From contig OX638355.1 of NCBI GenBank assembly GCA_951813285.1, forward strand, positions 70,001 through 134,000: a stretch of DNA of 64,000 bases, given 5' to 3'. A program made the translations under genes and the position numbers. This DNA is from Terriglobia bacterium. GTDB taxonomy: Bacteria; Acidobacteriota; Terriglobia; Versatilivoradales; Versatilivoraceae. Positions 8,227-17,991 of this stretch are shown one piece after another. Below the pieces are notes generated by a model. The model searched no databases, had not been told where the DNA came from, and saw nothing but the letters and a program-made list of their open reading frames with translations. The number at the start of each line of letters is the position of its first letter. Position 1 is the first letter of the stretch.

Positions 8227-10844
8227 GCCCCCCGCCCGCACTCCGCCGCTCTCCTCAGCCGAAGCCCCTAATGTTCCTTTTCCGGACATTCATCCTGCGC
8301 CGACTGCGAGAGGAAAAGGTGCGCTCCCTGGCCACGGTGTTGGGTGTCGCCCTGGGCATTGCCGTGGTTTTGGCGGTTCAGATGGCCAATCAGAGCTCGG
8401 TCCGGAGCTTCGAGACGGCTCTGGAAATGGTGGCCGGCAAGACTTCTCTGGAGATTGTGGGGGCAGGCCCCGGTCTGAGGGAAGAGCGGCTGCTGGAACT
8501 GGACTGGCTGGAGCAGTTCGGACAGATCAGCCCCATCATCGAAGGCGAAGCCCGGGCACAATTCCCCTCAGGCGACAGGGAGTGGCTAAGAATTCTGGGG
8601 GTCGACATTCTCAGGGACGAGAGTTTTCGCGACTACCGGCTGGTGCGGTTCGCCGGCCAGTCGCAATCCCCCGGCCCCCGCGAGTTTTTGCAACTGCTCA
8701 GCGACCCCAACGCCATCCTGCTGACACAGAAGTTGGCCCGCCGCCACGGCCTGGACCCGGACTCCAGCCTCGACCTCGACGTCGGGGATCGGCGGGAAAC
8801 CCTGACGGTGCGCGGACTGCTTCTGGACAAGGGGCCGGCCCGGGCCCTGAACGGGACCTTTGCCCTGATGGACATCGCGGCCGCCCAGTGGCTTCTGGGG
8901 CGCCTGGGTCGGATCGACCGCGTCGACCTGCGATTGAATCCAGAGTTCTCTATCGATCAGGCCGAAGCCGCCATCGCCGCCCGGCTGCCCGCGGATCTGA
9001 CCGTTCAACGACCCTCCCGGCGCGGGCGGCAAGTGGAGAAGATGCTGGAGGCCTTCCACTTCAACCTGACCGCCCTTTCCCACATAGCCCTGCTGGTCGG
9101 CCTGTTTCTCATCTACAACACGGTGTCGCTCTCGGTCATCACCCGGCGCCGGGAAGTCGGGATCCTGCGGGCCGTGGGCGGCTCGCGGCGGCAGGTAGCG
9201 GGTTTGTTCCTGGCGGAAGCCGGCCTGCTGGCGACCCTGGGGTGTGCTCTCGGCATCCTGCTGGGAGGCGGGCTGGCCCGCGGCGCCCTGAGTCTGACAA
9301 GCTCAACCCTGGATCGGCTCTACATCAGATCGGCCGCCGAACCGGTGCCTGTAGGCGTGGAACATCTGGTCCTGGCGTTTGCGGTGGGCATCCCCCTGGC
9401 CTTGCTGGCGGCACTGGTTCCCGCCCTGGAGGCTTCAAGGGTGGCGCCTACGGAAGCGGTCCGTGGCTTCGACCGGCTCGAAAGCCGTTACCGCCTGAGT
9501 TGGAGGCAACGCTGGCTTCCCCCGATCCTGGCGGTCCTGGCCGTGGGGTTCGCCTGCCTGGATTCGGTCGAAGGCATCCCCCTCTTCGGCTACGCGGCCT
9601 GCCTGGCCACCGTCTTCGCGGTGGCTTTTCTGGTTCCGGCGGTGCTGCATGTCTCGGGGCGGGCCGGCTCCCGGCTCACCAGGCGATGGACGGGGGTGGA
9701 GGCACTGCTGGCCAACGCCAATCTCAGCGGATCCATTTCCCGCATATCGATCTCGGTGGCGGCCCTGGCGGTGAGCCTTTCCATGCTCACGGCCATTGCC
9801 GTCATGATCGGCAGCTTCCGGGAGACGGTTCAGTACTGGGTGCAGCAGACGCTGCAGGCCGACCTCTATCTGGCGCCGGCCACCCGTTCCAACATCTATT
9901 CGAAGTCGAGCGTTTCTCCCGAGGTGGTGCGGCAGGTGGCTGCAAACCCCGGGGTGGCCGCCGTCGACAGCTTCACCAGCTTCACCGTCGACTACCAGGG
10001 CCGCCAAGCGCTCCTGGGATCAGGCGACTTCGCGGTCCAGTTGGATCGCGCGGGACTGCTGTTCAAAGCCCCACGGGATGGGAGATCGGCCGTGAGAGCA
10101 GCCATCGGACAGGATGCGGCGGTGGTTTCGGAGAGTTTCGCGCTCCGGCACCGGAAGACGGTGGGGGACGCAGTGGTGCTCAACACGCCCCGGGGGCAGC
10201 GTGCCTTTCGGGTCGCCGCCGTCTATTACGACTACTCGAGCGATCAGGGCATTGTGGTTCTGGACCGCAGCACCTTCCGGAAATATTACGGAGACCAGCC
10301 TCCCCGCAGCCTGGCGGTCTATCTGAAGGAAGGACTCGACCCGGAACGGGTCCGCTCGGGAATCCTTGCGGGACTCCCGCCCCAATCACGTGTTTTCGTG
10401 CATACCAACGCTTCTCTGAAAAGGGAAGTCCTTAGAATTTTCGACAATACCTTTACGATTACCTATGCTCTGGAGATCATCGCCGTGGCCGTGGCCATTC
10501 TCGGCGTGGCCGCCACCCTTATCACCCTGATCCTGGATCGCAAACCGGAATTGGCGTTGCTGCGCTGGACCGGAGCGGAACAGCGGCAAATCCGGAAGAT
10601 GGTGGTCATCGAGGCAGCGCTGTTGGGTGCGATAAGCCAGGGCCTGGGAGTGGCGGCCGGGATTCTGCTCTCTCTGATTCTCATTTTTGTGATCAACGTC
10701 CAGAGTTTCGGCTGGACCATCCAGTATCACCTGCCCGCGGGCTTCCTGCTGCAGTCATCGCTTCTGATCCTGCTGGCCACGGCCCTCTCGGGCATCTATC
10801 CCGCCTACCGGGCCGGACGGGTGCCGCCGTCTCGGGAAGCCTGA
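8223..10844 (+). CDS. FtsX/MacB-type ABC permease, large (AttFG-like)
   Basis: 873 residues. Two tandem MacB/FtsX-like halves are visible. Each has a membrane anchor followed by a large extracytoplasmic domain and then an FtsX-like helix group (first: [35 protein letters not shown], where RRRE.GILRAVG is the FtsX signature; second: near residues 745-870, with [15 protein letters not shown]). About 8-10 helices in total. Translation probably starts at ATG 8223 through overlap with the ATPase gene; an internal ATG at 8271 (MFLFRTFIL) is a reasonable alternative. The protein corresponds to AttF plus AttG in one chain. It likely moves a lipid or lipoprotein-like substrate out of the inner membrane. 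Confidence 0.9.
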   Translation: MSPPPALRRSPQPKPLMFLFRTFILRRLREEKVRSLATVLGVALGIAVVLAVQMANQSSVRSFETALEMVAGKTSLEIVGAGPGLREERLLELDWLEQFGQISPIIEGEARAQFPSGDREWLRILGVDILRDESFRDYRLVRFAGQSQSPGPREFLQLLSDPNAILLTQKLARRHGLDPDSSLDLDVGDRRETLTVRGLLLDKGPARALNGTFALMDIAAAQWLLGRLGRIDRVDLRLNPEFSIDQAEAAIAARLPADLTVQRPSRRGRQVEKMLEAFHFNLTALSHIALLVGLFLIYNTVSLSVITRRREVGILRAVGGSRRQVAGLFLAEAGLLATLGCALGILLGGGLARGALSLTSSTLDRLYIRSAAEPVPVGVEHLVLAFAVGIPLALLAALVPALEASRVAPTEAVRGFDRLESRYRLSWRQRWLPPILAVLAVGFACLDSVEGIPLFGYAACLATVFAVAFLVPAVLHVSGRAGSRLTRRWTGVEALLANANLSGSISRISISVAALAVSLSMLTAIAVMIGSFRETVQYWVQQTLQADLYLAPATRSNIYSKSSVSPEVVRQVAANPGVAAVDSFTSFTVDYQGRQALLGSGDFAVQLDRAGLLFKAPRDGRSAVRAAIGQDAAVVSESFALRHRKTVGDAVVLNTPRGQRAFRVAAVYYDYSSDQGIVVLDRSTFRKYYGDQPPRSLAVYLKEGLDPERVRSGILAGLPPQSRVFVHTNASLKREVLRIFDNTFTITYALEIIAVAVAILGVAATLITLILDRKPELALLRWTGAEQRQIRKMVVIEAALLGAISQGLGVAAGILLSLILIFVINVQSFGWTIQYHLPAGFLLQSSLLILLATALSGIYPAYRAGRVPPSREA

Positions 10845-10863
10845 GAGTCAAGGAAGGGAAATC

Positions 10864-12066
10864 GTGTTCATGCTGCGCCGGCGTCCAGGTGAGCGGTTCG
10901 GGCCGAGTCGAGGTCCCGGTAAGGAACTCCGTCGCCGAGCGAAACTTCCGGTCTGGCCGCGTTGCCGGCCGCGGCTCCTGCCGGCGGCGCTGCTGGTTCC
11001 CTGCCTGCTGGCAACCATAGGCTGGTCCCAAACCTGGCGGCAGGCCAATCTTGGATACCGCCTGCAGTTTCCCCGTGACCACGCCAGCCACCCCGAGTAC
11101 CGGATCGAGTGGTGGTACTACACCGGGAACCTGGCGGACAGCAGCTCGCGGCGGTTCGGCTTCCAACTCACCTTCTTTCGGGCCGGGGTCCGAACCCGTC
11201 CGGAAAACCCCTCCCGCTGGGCGGTCCGCGACCTTTTCATGGCCCACCTGGCGCTGAGCGACCTCGAGACCGGCCGTTTCCACTTTGCCGAACGGTTGAA
11301 CCGCGCCGGACCGGGATGGGCCGGAGCCTCTACCGAAACCTACCGCGTCTGGAACCAGAGCTGGGAAGCCGGGCTCGACAGCGACGGCCGCCACCGGCTC
11401 CGGGCTCGGGACGGGGATTTCGGAATCGACCTGGTACTGGAGCCCGGCCGGCAACCCCTCCTGCACGGCCGGGCCGGACTCAGCCAGAAAGGGTCGCAGG
11501 AGGGAAATGCCTCTCACTACTATTCTCTGACGCGCATGCCCACCCGAGGCAGCATCCGGGTTGACGGCCGGGAATTCGAAGTCGCCGGCTCGAGCTGGAT
11601 GGACCATGAATTCGGCACCAGCTTCCTGGAACAGGAACAGATCGGTTGGGACTGGTTCGCCCTCCAGTTGGACGGTGGCCAGGATCTGATGGTGTTCCAA
11701 CTGCGCCGGTCCGACGGACGGCGCGATCCCAATTCCAGCGGTACGCTGTTGGACGCCTCCGGAAAACGACAAGGCCTGGGCAGGTCCGACTTCAGTCTGG
11801 AACCGGTGCGGACCTGGCGGTCGCCTCACAGCGGAGCCCGTTACCCCATCCAATGGCGCCTGAGCCTTCCCCGCCGGGGACTGAGCCTGACGGTGACCGC
11901 CGCCCAACCGGACCAGGAGCTGCGTACCCGGTGGTCCACCGGAGTGACCTACTGGGAGGGAGCGGTGGTGGTGACGGGCACCCGGGGGACCGATCCGGTT
12001 TCAGGCCGGGGATACCTGGAGATGACCGGTTACGCCGGCCAGTCGATGGGCGACGTTTTTCGGTGA
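10864..12066 (+). CDS. AttH/CrtC lipocalin-like secreted protein
   Basis: 400 residues. The start was set at GTG 10864, 6 nt after GGAAGGG; an ATG two codons later is possible. After an unusually long basic N-terminus there is a hydrophobic signal (LLPAALLVPCLLATIGWSQ), so export is likely. The EYRIEWWYYTGNL and GFQLTFFRAG motifs are the hallmark of the AttH/CrtC (hydroxyneurosporene synthase-like) lipocalin-fold family. WMDHEFGTSFL with WDWFALQL supplies the second repeat. In attEFGH-type operons this protein is thought to act as the extracytoplasmic partner of the ABC transporter. The neighbouring genes here are the ATPase and permease. Ligand unknown. Confidence 0.85.
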   Translation: MFMLRRRPGERFGPSRGPGKELRRRAKLPVWPRCRPRLLPAALLVPCLLATIGWSQTWRQANLGYRLQFPRDHASHPEYRIEWWYYTGNLADSSSRRFGFQLTFFRAGVRTRPENPSRWAVRDLFMAHLALSDLETGRFHFAERLNRAGPGWAGASTETYRVWNQSWEAGLDSDGRHRLRARDGDFGIDLVLEPGRQPLLHGRAGLSQKGSQEGNASHYYSLTRMPTRGSIRVDGREFEVAGSSWMDHEFGTSFLEQEQIGWDWFALQLDGGQDLMVFQLRRSDGRRDPNSSGTLLDASGKRQGLGRSDFSLEPVRTWRSPHSGARYPIQWRLSLPRRGLSLTVTAAQPDQELRTRWSTGVTYWEGAVVVTGTRGTDPVSGRGYLEMTGYAGQSMGDVFR

Positions 12067-12158
12067 GGCAGTTGTTAGTGGGGAGTGGAGAGTGGACACA
12101 GGCAAGCCGGGACCTGACCTCCCCTGAGGATCTTTCGAGGGGAAACCGGCGGACGTCT

Positions 12159-14663
12159 ATGAATGTGAACGACAACCGTCCCATCCTGCAGGTGGTGAAT
12201 GTCCGGCGGACCTTTCCGGGGGTCGTGGCCCTCGGTGGGGTGTCCCTGGATCTCCATCCGGGCGAAGTCCATGCCCTGGTAGGCGAGAACGGCGCCGGCA
12301 AGAGCACCCTGATCAAGATCATCTGTGGAGCGTTGGCTCCCGACTCCGGAGAGCTGTTCTTCCAGGGCCGCGAGGTGCGTTGGCCCACGCCGGTCGCCGC
12401 CCGCGCCCAGGGAATGGTCACGGTCCACCAGGAAGTGGAGCTATTCCCCACCCTTTCGGTTGCGGAGAACATGGCGCTGGCCGCCGGGCTCCCCATGCAG
12501 CGCACGGGATTGGTGGATTGGAACCGGGTGCACCGCCAGGCCCGGGAGACGGTTCGGCAGATCGGAGAGACTATCGACGTCCGCCAGCCCGCCTCCCGGC
12601 TCAGCGTGGCTCACCGCCAGATGATCCAGGTGGCGGCGGCCATCCTGCAGAACGCCAGGGTGGTGGTGCTGGACGAGCCCACCAGCGCCTTGAGCGGGGA
12701 GGAGGCCCGCTGGCTGTTCCAGCAGATCGCTCGCCTGAAGGCGGACGGCGCCGGCATCCTCTATATCTCCCATCGCCAGGAAGAGATCTTTCGCCTGGCC
12801 GATCGCATTACGGTATTGCGGGACGGCCTCAAGGTGTGGACCCGGTCCAGGCAGTCCGTGGGTCCCGAGGAGACCATCGAGGCCATGGTGGGACGCCCGG
12901 CCTCGACTCTGGAGGCGGCTCCCTCCATCCGGGCAAGCGCCCCCATCGCCCGGGAAGCGCCCCTTCGCTTCCAGGTCAGCGGGTTCACCGACGGGGGCGG
13001 CCGCTTTCGCCAGCTCGATCTCGAGGCCGGATCGGGTGAAATCGTGGGAATTTATGGGCTGGTGGGCGCCGGACGCAGCGAGTTTGCCCGGGCGGTGTTC
13101 GGTCTGAGGCCCGCCGAGGGACTGGTCCGAATAGACGGCAACCAGTGCGAAATCGGCCGGCCTCGGGAGGCTCTCAACGCCGGAATCGCCTATGTTCCCG
13201 AGGATCGCCTGAGCCAGGGACTCTGCCTGGGTCTGCCCGTCCGCTCCAACGCGGTGCTCTCGACGCTGCGCCGCTGGACCCGGGGCCTCCTGGCCAGCAG
13301 GACCCGGGAACAGCAGGCGACCCGCCAGGTCGCCGGCCGGCTGGAGGTGCGATACCGATCCACCGAACAGCCGGTCCAACAACTGTCGGGCGGCAACCAG
13401 CAGAAAGTGGTCCTGGGGCGCTGGCTGCTGGCCCAACCCAGGGTACTCATCCTGGACGAGCCCACCCGCGGCGTGGACGTGGGCGCCAAGGCCGAGATCC
13501 ACCGGCACCTGCGCCACCTGGCCCGCGAGGGTTGCGCCATCCTCCTGATCTCTTCGGAACTGCCCGAGGTTATGGAACACTCCGACCGGGTGGTGGTCTT
13601 TCGCGAGGGGGAGATCGCCGGGGAGTTCGACCCCGGCCAGGCCGGCCCTGCCCGCATTGCAGCCGCGGCCCTGCCCCGGCAGGGCTCCGAAGAAGCGTAC
13701 GCCGGCCGGCTCCGGTCCAGCGCCTCCCGGTTTCAGGGACGGTCCTTCAACGAGCTGGCTCTGCTGCTGTGCGTGGCCGGGCTGGGTCTGTGGCTGACGG
13801 TTTCCACCGAGGGGTTCAGCCTGTTGAACCTGCTGACCCACGCTTCCCTCTGGGCCATTCTGGGCCTGGCGGCCGCCTCGGTTATCGTGGGCCGGGGAAT
13901 CGACATTTCCATCGGCTCGATGGTGGCCCTGTCGGCGACCTCCACCGCCATGGTGCTGAAGCTGCCCTATTCGCCCGAGCTTCTGATTCCCGTCGCAATC
14001 CTGGCCGGACTTCTGGCGGGAACCGCGGCAGGGGCTCTGAACGCGGTTCTGTCGCTGCTGGGAGGACTTCATCCGATTGTGGTGACCCTGGGGACCCTGA
14101 CCATCTACCGCGGACTGGTGATCGCCATGCTGGGAGGGAAGCCCATGACCGGACTGCCGCCCGAGTTCGGACGGCTGGCCATCGATCCGGCAACCGGTTT
14201 CCGCGGCGCGGTGGCGGTGGCTGCCCTGGTGGTTCTACTGGTTTATCTCTGGATGGCGCACACCCGCAGCGGCCGTCATGTCTACGCGTTGGGCTCGGCT
14301 CCCCGAGCCGCCGAGCTGCTGGGTCTTTCCAGGGCACGTCTCTGGCCGGTCACCTTCGGCCTGGGCGGGCTGCTGGCCGGACTGGCGGGAGTCCTCCAGC
14401 TCTCCATGGGCCAACAGATGCAAGCCCGCCTGGGAGCCGGCTGGGAACTGAGCGCCATCGCCGTGGCCGTCATCGGCGGCGTGGGCATCACCGGCGGCCG
14501 GGGTACGGTGCTGGGCGTGGTGCTGGGGGCTCTCCTTCTGCGGCTGGTCAACAGCGCCCTGGTGCGGTGGGGAATCTCGGATCAACAGACCGACCTGGTG
14601 GTGGGCAGCCTGATCCTGGCGGCTCTGCTGCTGGATCTGGCCTGGCGAGGGTGGAAGCGATGA
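12159..14663 (+). CDS. Fused sugar ABC transporter: RbsA-type double ATPase plus RbsC-type permease
   Basis: 834 residues starting at ATG 12159 (MNVNDNRPILQVVNVRRTFPG). The N-terminal part has two ATPase cassettes: Walker A GENGAGKST at 42-50 and, in the second cassette, LSGGNQQKVVLGRWLLA with DEPTRGVDVGAKAEI, both diagnostic of the RbsA/LsrA/RhaT class. From about residue 530 an RbsC/LsrC-like permease follows (GRGIDISIGSMVALS; GGVGITGGRGTVLGVVLGA). These domains are usually two proteins. The linker is short and charged and the frame is continuous, so this looks like a true fusion. It overlaps the second permease gene by 4 bp. Likely substrate is a sugar of the rhamnose/AI-2 class. Confidence 0.92.
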   Translation: MNVNDNRPILQVVNVRRTFPGVVALGGVSLDLHPGEVHALVGENGAGKSTLIKIICGALAPDSGELFFQGREVRWPTPVAARAQGMVTVHQEVELFPTLSVAENMALAAGLPMQRTGLVDWNRVHRQARETVRQIGETIDVRQPASRLSVAHRQMIQVAAAILQNARVVVLDEPTSALSGEEARWLFQQIARLKADGAGILYISHRQEEIFRLADRITVLRDGLKVWTRSRQSVGPEETIEAMVGRPASTLEAAPSIRASAPIAREAPLRFQVSGFTDGGGRFRQLDLEAGSGEIVGIYGLVGAGRSEFARAVFGLRPAEGLVRIDGNQCEIGRPREALNAGIAYVPEDRLSQGLCLGLPVRSNAVLSTLRRWTRGLLASRTREQQATRQVAGRLEVRYRSTEQPVQQLSGGNQQKVVLGRWLLAQPRVLILDEPTRGVDVGAKAEIHRHLRHLAREGCAILLISSELPEVMEHSDRVVVFREGEIAGEFDPGQAGPARIAAAALPRQGSEEAYAGRLRSSASRFQGRSFNELALLLCVAGLGLWLTVSTEGFSLLNLLTHASLWAILGLAAASVIVGRGIDISIGSMVALSATSTAMVLKLPYSPELLIPVAILAGLLAGTAAGALNAVLSLLGGLHPIVVTLGTLTIYRGLVIAMLGGKPMTGLPPEFGRLAIDPATGFRGAVAVAALVVLLVYLWMAHTRSGRHVYALGSAPRAAELLGLSRARLWPVTFGLGGLLAGLAGVLQLSMGQQMQARLGAGWELSAIAVAVIGGVGITGGRGTVLGVVLGALLLRLVNSALVRWGISDQQTDLVVGSLILAALLLDLAWRGWKR

Positions 14664-15643
14664 GCCGACCAAGACAGGAAAGCACGGCAGCCGCGCCCGC
14701 CCCGCCGGGCGAGCGCTCCAACCGCCGGTTGTTCGGCCTGCTTCCCTGGGGTCTGCTGGCCCTGGCCCTGATGCTGGTCTTCTCCCAGGTCCGGCGGCCG
14801 GAACTGCTGGTGGAGGTCTGGGTTCCATGGATCGAAGTGGGAATCCTGGCCTTCGTCATGACGGCCATCATCCTCACCGGTGGCATCGACCTCTCGGTGG
14901 GGTCCATGGTGGCCCTCACCGGCATGGTTCAAGCCATCCTGTGGCAGGATTGGGGTTGGCCCATTGAAGCCGCAGCCGGGGGCGCCCTGCTGGCCGGTGC
15001 TCTGGCCGGGGGATTGAACGGCCTGCTGGTGGTGGCCGGCCTCTCTCCCCTGGTGGCGACCCTGGCCACCATGGCTCTCTATCGTGGACTGGCCATCACC
15101 GTCGCCGGCGGCGACCGCATCGTCGGCTTTCCCCAGTCCTTCCTGGATTTGGGCCGGCTCCTGGGGGTGCCGAGCCAGTTCTGGCTGGCCGGGCTGGTTT
15201 TCCTGGGCATGGTTCTGCTGGTGCACCACACTCGCTTCGGGCGCTGGTGCTACGCCGTGGGTGACAACCGCCAGGCTGCGCGCTTTGCCGCCGTTCCCGT
15301 CAACAAAGTCGACGGTGTTCTGTATACTATCAACGGTCTGGTTGCCGCCTCGGTAGCCATTCTGGGAGCCATGCGGCACGACGCGTCCATCCCGGACGCC
15401 CACATCGGAACCGAGCTGCAGGTGATTGCCTGCGTGGTGGTGGGAGGCACTCTGATCACCGGCGGCCGCGGCAGCGTGCCCCGCTCGTTGCTGGGACTGG
15501 CCGTCATCTCCCATCTGGACGTGGGCCTTCAGTTCCTCAGCTCCAGGCTGTCCTGGTTGACTGCCGAATCCCGGCTGATCGTCATCGGCATCCTGCTCAT
15601 CCTGGTTGCCGTCTGGAACCAAAAGAGCCAGAAGGAAAGCTAA
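14660..15643 (+). CDS. RbsC/LsrD-type sugar ABC permease
   Basis: 327 residues, starting at the ATG that overlaps the fusion gene's stop. It carries the conserved TGGIDLSVGSMVALTG and GGTLITGGRGSVPRSLLG motifs of ribose/AI-2/rhamnose permeases, with about 8-9 helices. Having two different permease genes in the operon matches the RhaP/RhaQ and LsrC/LsrD systems rather than homodimeric RbsC. It pairs with the permease half of the upstream fusion protein to form the membrane channel. Confidence 0.92.
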   Translation: MSRPRQESTAAAPAPPGERSNRRLFGLLPWGLLALALMLVFSQVRRPELLVEVWVPWIEVGILAFVMTAIILTGGIDLSVGSMVALTGMVQAILWQDWGWPIEAAAGGALLAGALAGGLNGLLVVAGLSPLVATLATMALYRGLAITVAGGDRIVGFPQSFLDLGRLLGVPSQFWLAGLVFLGMVLLVHHTRFGRWCYAVGDNRQAARFAAVPVNKVDGVLYTINGLVAASVAILGAMRHDASIPDAHIGTELQVIACVVVGGTLITGGRGSVPRSLLGLAVISHLDVGLQFLSSRLSWLTAESRLIVIGILLILVAVWNQKSQKES

Positions 15644-15679
15644 CTCGCTGTTATTACGGGGCCGGCGGGAGGGGGGGCA

Positions 15680-16705
15680 ATGAAGCGCGGAACCATCATC
15701 GGTGGCAGGAGATCCGGGCGCTTTGTGTTAGCCGTCCTGCTGGCCGCCCTGGGCCTCCAGTGCGCCGGACCCGATCGGGATGCAACCCTGCGGATCGCCA
15801 TGATCCCCAAGCTGGTGGGGATCGGCTATTTCGAAGCGACCGAGCGGGGCGCCCGGGAAGCGGCCCGGGAGCTGAATGTCGAGCTTGTCTACGACGGCCC
15901 CACCGATGCCCGGACCGAGGACCAGATCAAGATGATCGACGGGTGGATGGCCCAGGGGTTCGACGTGATCGCGGTGGCCCCCAACGACCCCGAGGCCATC
16001 TCCCGGACGCTGCGCAGCGCCGGGGAGAGAGGAGCCCTGGTCCTCACCTGGGACACCGATGCCAATCCCGAGCTCTCGCGGCGGTCCGTCTTCGTGAACC
16101 AGGCCCCCAATCGGGCCATCGGCCATACCCTGGTGGATCTGATGGCCGAAGGGGTGCGGGCTCAGGGCGCCTCTCTGCCGGGCGACTACCTCATCGTCAG
16201 CGGCACTCCCACGGCCTCCAACCAGAACACCTGGATGAAGTACATGCGAGAGCGGATTCGAGAGAAATATCCCGAGATGCATCTGCTCCAGCATCTGACC
16301 CCCGGGGAGGACCAGCAGAAATGCCAGGAGCAGACGGCCGAAGCCCTCAGCGCCTACCCGAATCTGAAAGGCATCTGGGGCATCACTTCCGTCTCCTTTC
16401 CCGCCGTGGCCAAGGCCGTGCGCGATGCCAACAAGGTGGGGCAGATCGAGGTGACAGGGCTGGGCATGCCCGAGCAGATGCGGGAATTTGTCAAGGACGG
16501 CACCGTCCGGAAGTTCTGCCTCTGGGATCCGGTCGATCTGGGTTATCTGACCATTCGGGTGGCTCACCGGCTCAAGCAGGGGACGCTGCCTCCGGGACGC
16601 TACGACTTCGGCAGGCTCAAGGGGGTGGAGGTGCGGGAGGGGGAAGTCCTGCTGGGCCCGCCGCTCAATTTCGACGCCGACAATATCGACAACTACAACT
16701 TCTAA
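15680..16705 (+). CDS. Periplasmic sugar-binding protein, RhaS/LsrB type
   Basis: 341 residues. A signal sequence ends in LLAALGLQC (Cys28), possibly a lipoprotein anchor, although Gln at -1 is atypical for a lipobox. The mature part reads LRIAMIPKLVGIGYFEATERGA and VYDGPTDARTEDQIKMIDGWM, then VLTWDTDAN and a C-terminus LNFDADNIDNYNF. These resemble both LsrB (IAMVPKLVG; ...KDNIDKYDF) and RhaS (VTGLG.P..M, W.P.DLGY). It is the substrate-binding subunit of the importer encoded by the two genes upstream, with a 36-bp gap. Rhamnose or a related deoxysugar is favoured over AI-2 because of the surrounding glycan-degradation genes. Confidence 0.88.
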   Translation: MKRGTIIGGRRSGRFVLAVLLAALGLQCAGPDRDATLRIAMIPKLVGIGYFEATERGAREAARELNVELVYDGPTDARTEDQIKMIDGWMAQGFDVIAVAPNDPEAISRTLRSAGERGALVLTWDTDANPELSRRSVFVNQAPNRAIGHTLVDLMAEGVRAQGASLPGDYLIVSGTPTASNQNTWMKYMRERIREKYPEMHLLQHLTPGEDQQKCQEQTAEALSAYPNLKGIWGITSVSFPAVAKAVRDANKVGQIEVTGLGMPEQMREFVKDGTVRKFCLWDPVDLGYLTIRVAHRLKQGTLPPGRYDFGRLKGVEVREGEVLLGPPLNFDADNIDNYNF

Positions 16706-16799
16706 AGCCTGGTGAAGGGTTCCGTTGCCGGGGAGCTTTCCCGGTCCGGGCGGGTGCGAATCGGGTACGGCTCTTCCGGTTTCGCTGAGGATCGAGGCC

Positions 16800-17639
16800 A
16801 TGCGTCATTCAAGAATTCACCTCTGCTTGCTGGCGGTGCTGCTGGCAGTGGTCGCGTCTGCCGGCTGTGGCCCCGAGGAGCCGGCTACTCCCGATAAGAC
16901 CCGCCTGCTGCTGATCGGCCAGGGGCCTGACGGCCATCCCCCCGGGACCCACGAGTTCCTGCCGGGGGTGCGGATCCTGGATCACTGCCTGAAGCAGTTT
17001 CCGGACCTGGAGGCGGAAGTGGTCGCGGCCGACGAGCCCTGGAGCGAAGGTCCTGCCTTGCTGGATTCGGCCGACGGCCTGGTGCTCTTCGTCTCGGAGG
17101 GGGCCAAGTGGCTGAGCAACGACCCCGACCGTCTGGCGGCCATGCAGCGATTCGCCCGCAAAGGCGGGGCAATGGTAGTGCTTCATTGGGGCATGGGCAC
17201 GGTCGAGGCAAAGAACATCGCCGCTTTCGTCAAGCTGTTCGGCGGCTGCCATGGCGGACCGGACCGCAAGCACGACACACTGGAGGTGACGGCCAGGATC
17301 CCGGCGCCCAACCACCCGGTCACCCACGGCATTTCCGACTTTGCCGTGCACGACGAGTTCTACTACCGACTCAAGTTCGTGCAGCCCACCTCGAGCATCT
17401 TCCCGCTGGTGCAGGCGGACATCGAGGAGCAGCGGGAGACCGTTGCCTGGGCCTGGGAACGCGGCGACGGGGGGCGCTCGTTCGGCTTCAGCGGCTTGCA
17501 CTTCCACAGGAACTGGCGACTGGAGCCCTACCGCCGGCTGGCGGTCCAGGCCGTGCTCTGGGCGCTGCGACTGCCGGCCCCGGAGGGCGGAGTCGACCTG
17601 GATGTCCCCGAGGAACTGCTGAGCTTGCCTTCGAGCTGA
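16800..17639 (+). CDS. ThuA-like domain lipoprotein
   Basis: 279 residues. The start was set at ATG 16800, giving a clean lipoprotein signal ending VVASAGC (Cys23). The rest resembles the ThuA (trehalose-utilisation) glutamine-amidotransferase-like fold: LLLIGQGPDGHPPGTHEF, GLVLFVSEGAKWLSNDPDRLAAM, GGAMVVLHWGMGT, HPVTHGISDFAVHDEFYYRLKF and FGFSGLHFHRNW. Family members often occur in secreted sugar-utilisation clusters; biochemical roles in ketosugar metabolism are inferred. It sits just after the sugar importer on the same strand with a 94-bp gap, and likely handles extracytoplasmic sugar intermediates. Confidence 0.8.
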   Translation: MRHSRIHLCLLAVLLAVVASAGCGPEEPATPDKTRLLLIGQGPDGHPPGTHEFLPGVRILDHCLKQFPDLEAEVVAADEPWSEGPALLDSADGLVLFVSEGAKWLSNDPDRLAAMQRFARKGGAMVVLHWGMGTVEAKNIAAFVKLFGGCHGGPDRKHDTLEVTARIPAPNHPVTHGISDFAVHDEFYYRLKFVQPTSSIFPLVQADIEEQRETVAWAWERGDGGRSFGFSGLHFHRNWRLEPYRRLAVQAVLWALRLPAPEGGVDLDVPEELLSLPSS

Positions 17640-17696
17640 ATTGCCTCACCTTAAATCCAATCCGCCGGGGACTGAGCCAGCAGGAACCTGACTGGG

Positions 17697-17987
17697 ATGA
17701 AAATCTGGTTCTACCGCTTCACTGCGATCCATTTCTGCCTGACCGCGCTCAGCGGACTGATTCTCTACTTCCGCCCACACAACGAAAGTGAGGGCTGGTA
17801 CTCCGAACAGACCAAGGAGTGGCTGGTGGGCCTGCACAACGGAGAGCTCTGGAGCGATCTCCTGCTCGGCAACGGTCTCCTTTCCGGGATAGCGATCGGC
17901 CTGGTGCTGTCAATCACCCTTATCCTCTTCTCGGTCAGGAGTCTCAGGGGTCAGCGGCGAAAGGGCCCCGGACAGGGAAACGGGTGA
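17697..17987 (+). CDS. Small two-helix membrane protein, PepSY-TM-like
   Basis: 96 residues. The first helix (WFYRFTAIHFCLTALSGLILYF) and a later helix (LLSGIAIGLVLSITLILFSV) flank an external loop containing LVGLHNGELWSDLLLG. The R.H...T..SG....F helix and the LH.GE......G pattern resemble PepSY-associated membrane proteins trimmed to their minimum. It lies between the ThuA-like and GH-like genes, with the next start 4 bp downstream, so it is probably cotranscribed. No function can be assigned; iron-reductase-like PepSY-TM proteins are the nearest idea. Confidence 0.6.
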   Translation: MKIWFYRFTAIHFCLTALSGLILYFRPHNESEGWYSEQTKEWLVGLHNGELWSDLLLGNGLLSGIAIGLVLSITLILFSVRSLRGQRRKGPGQGNG

Positions 17988-17991
17988 CCCC

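Noticed and set aside
8153-10435. A 760-codon plus-strand ORF overlapping the permease
   Set aside because: Out of frame with the FtsX-type permease and rich in Pro/Arg/Gly, typical of a frame shadow.
12441-14072. A 543-codon minus-strand ORF
   Set aside because: Antisense to the fused ABC protein whose Walker and permease motifs are unmistakable.
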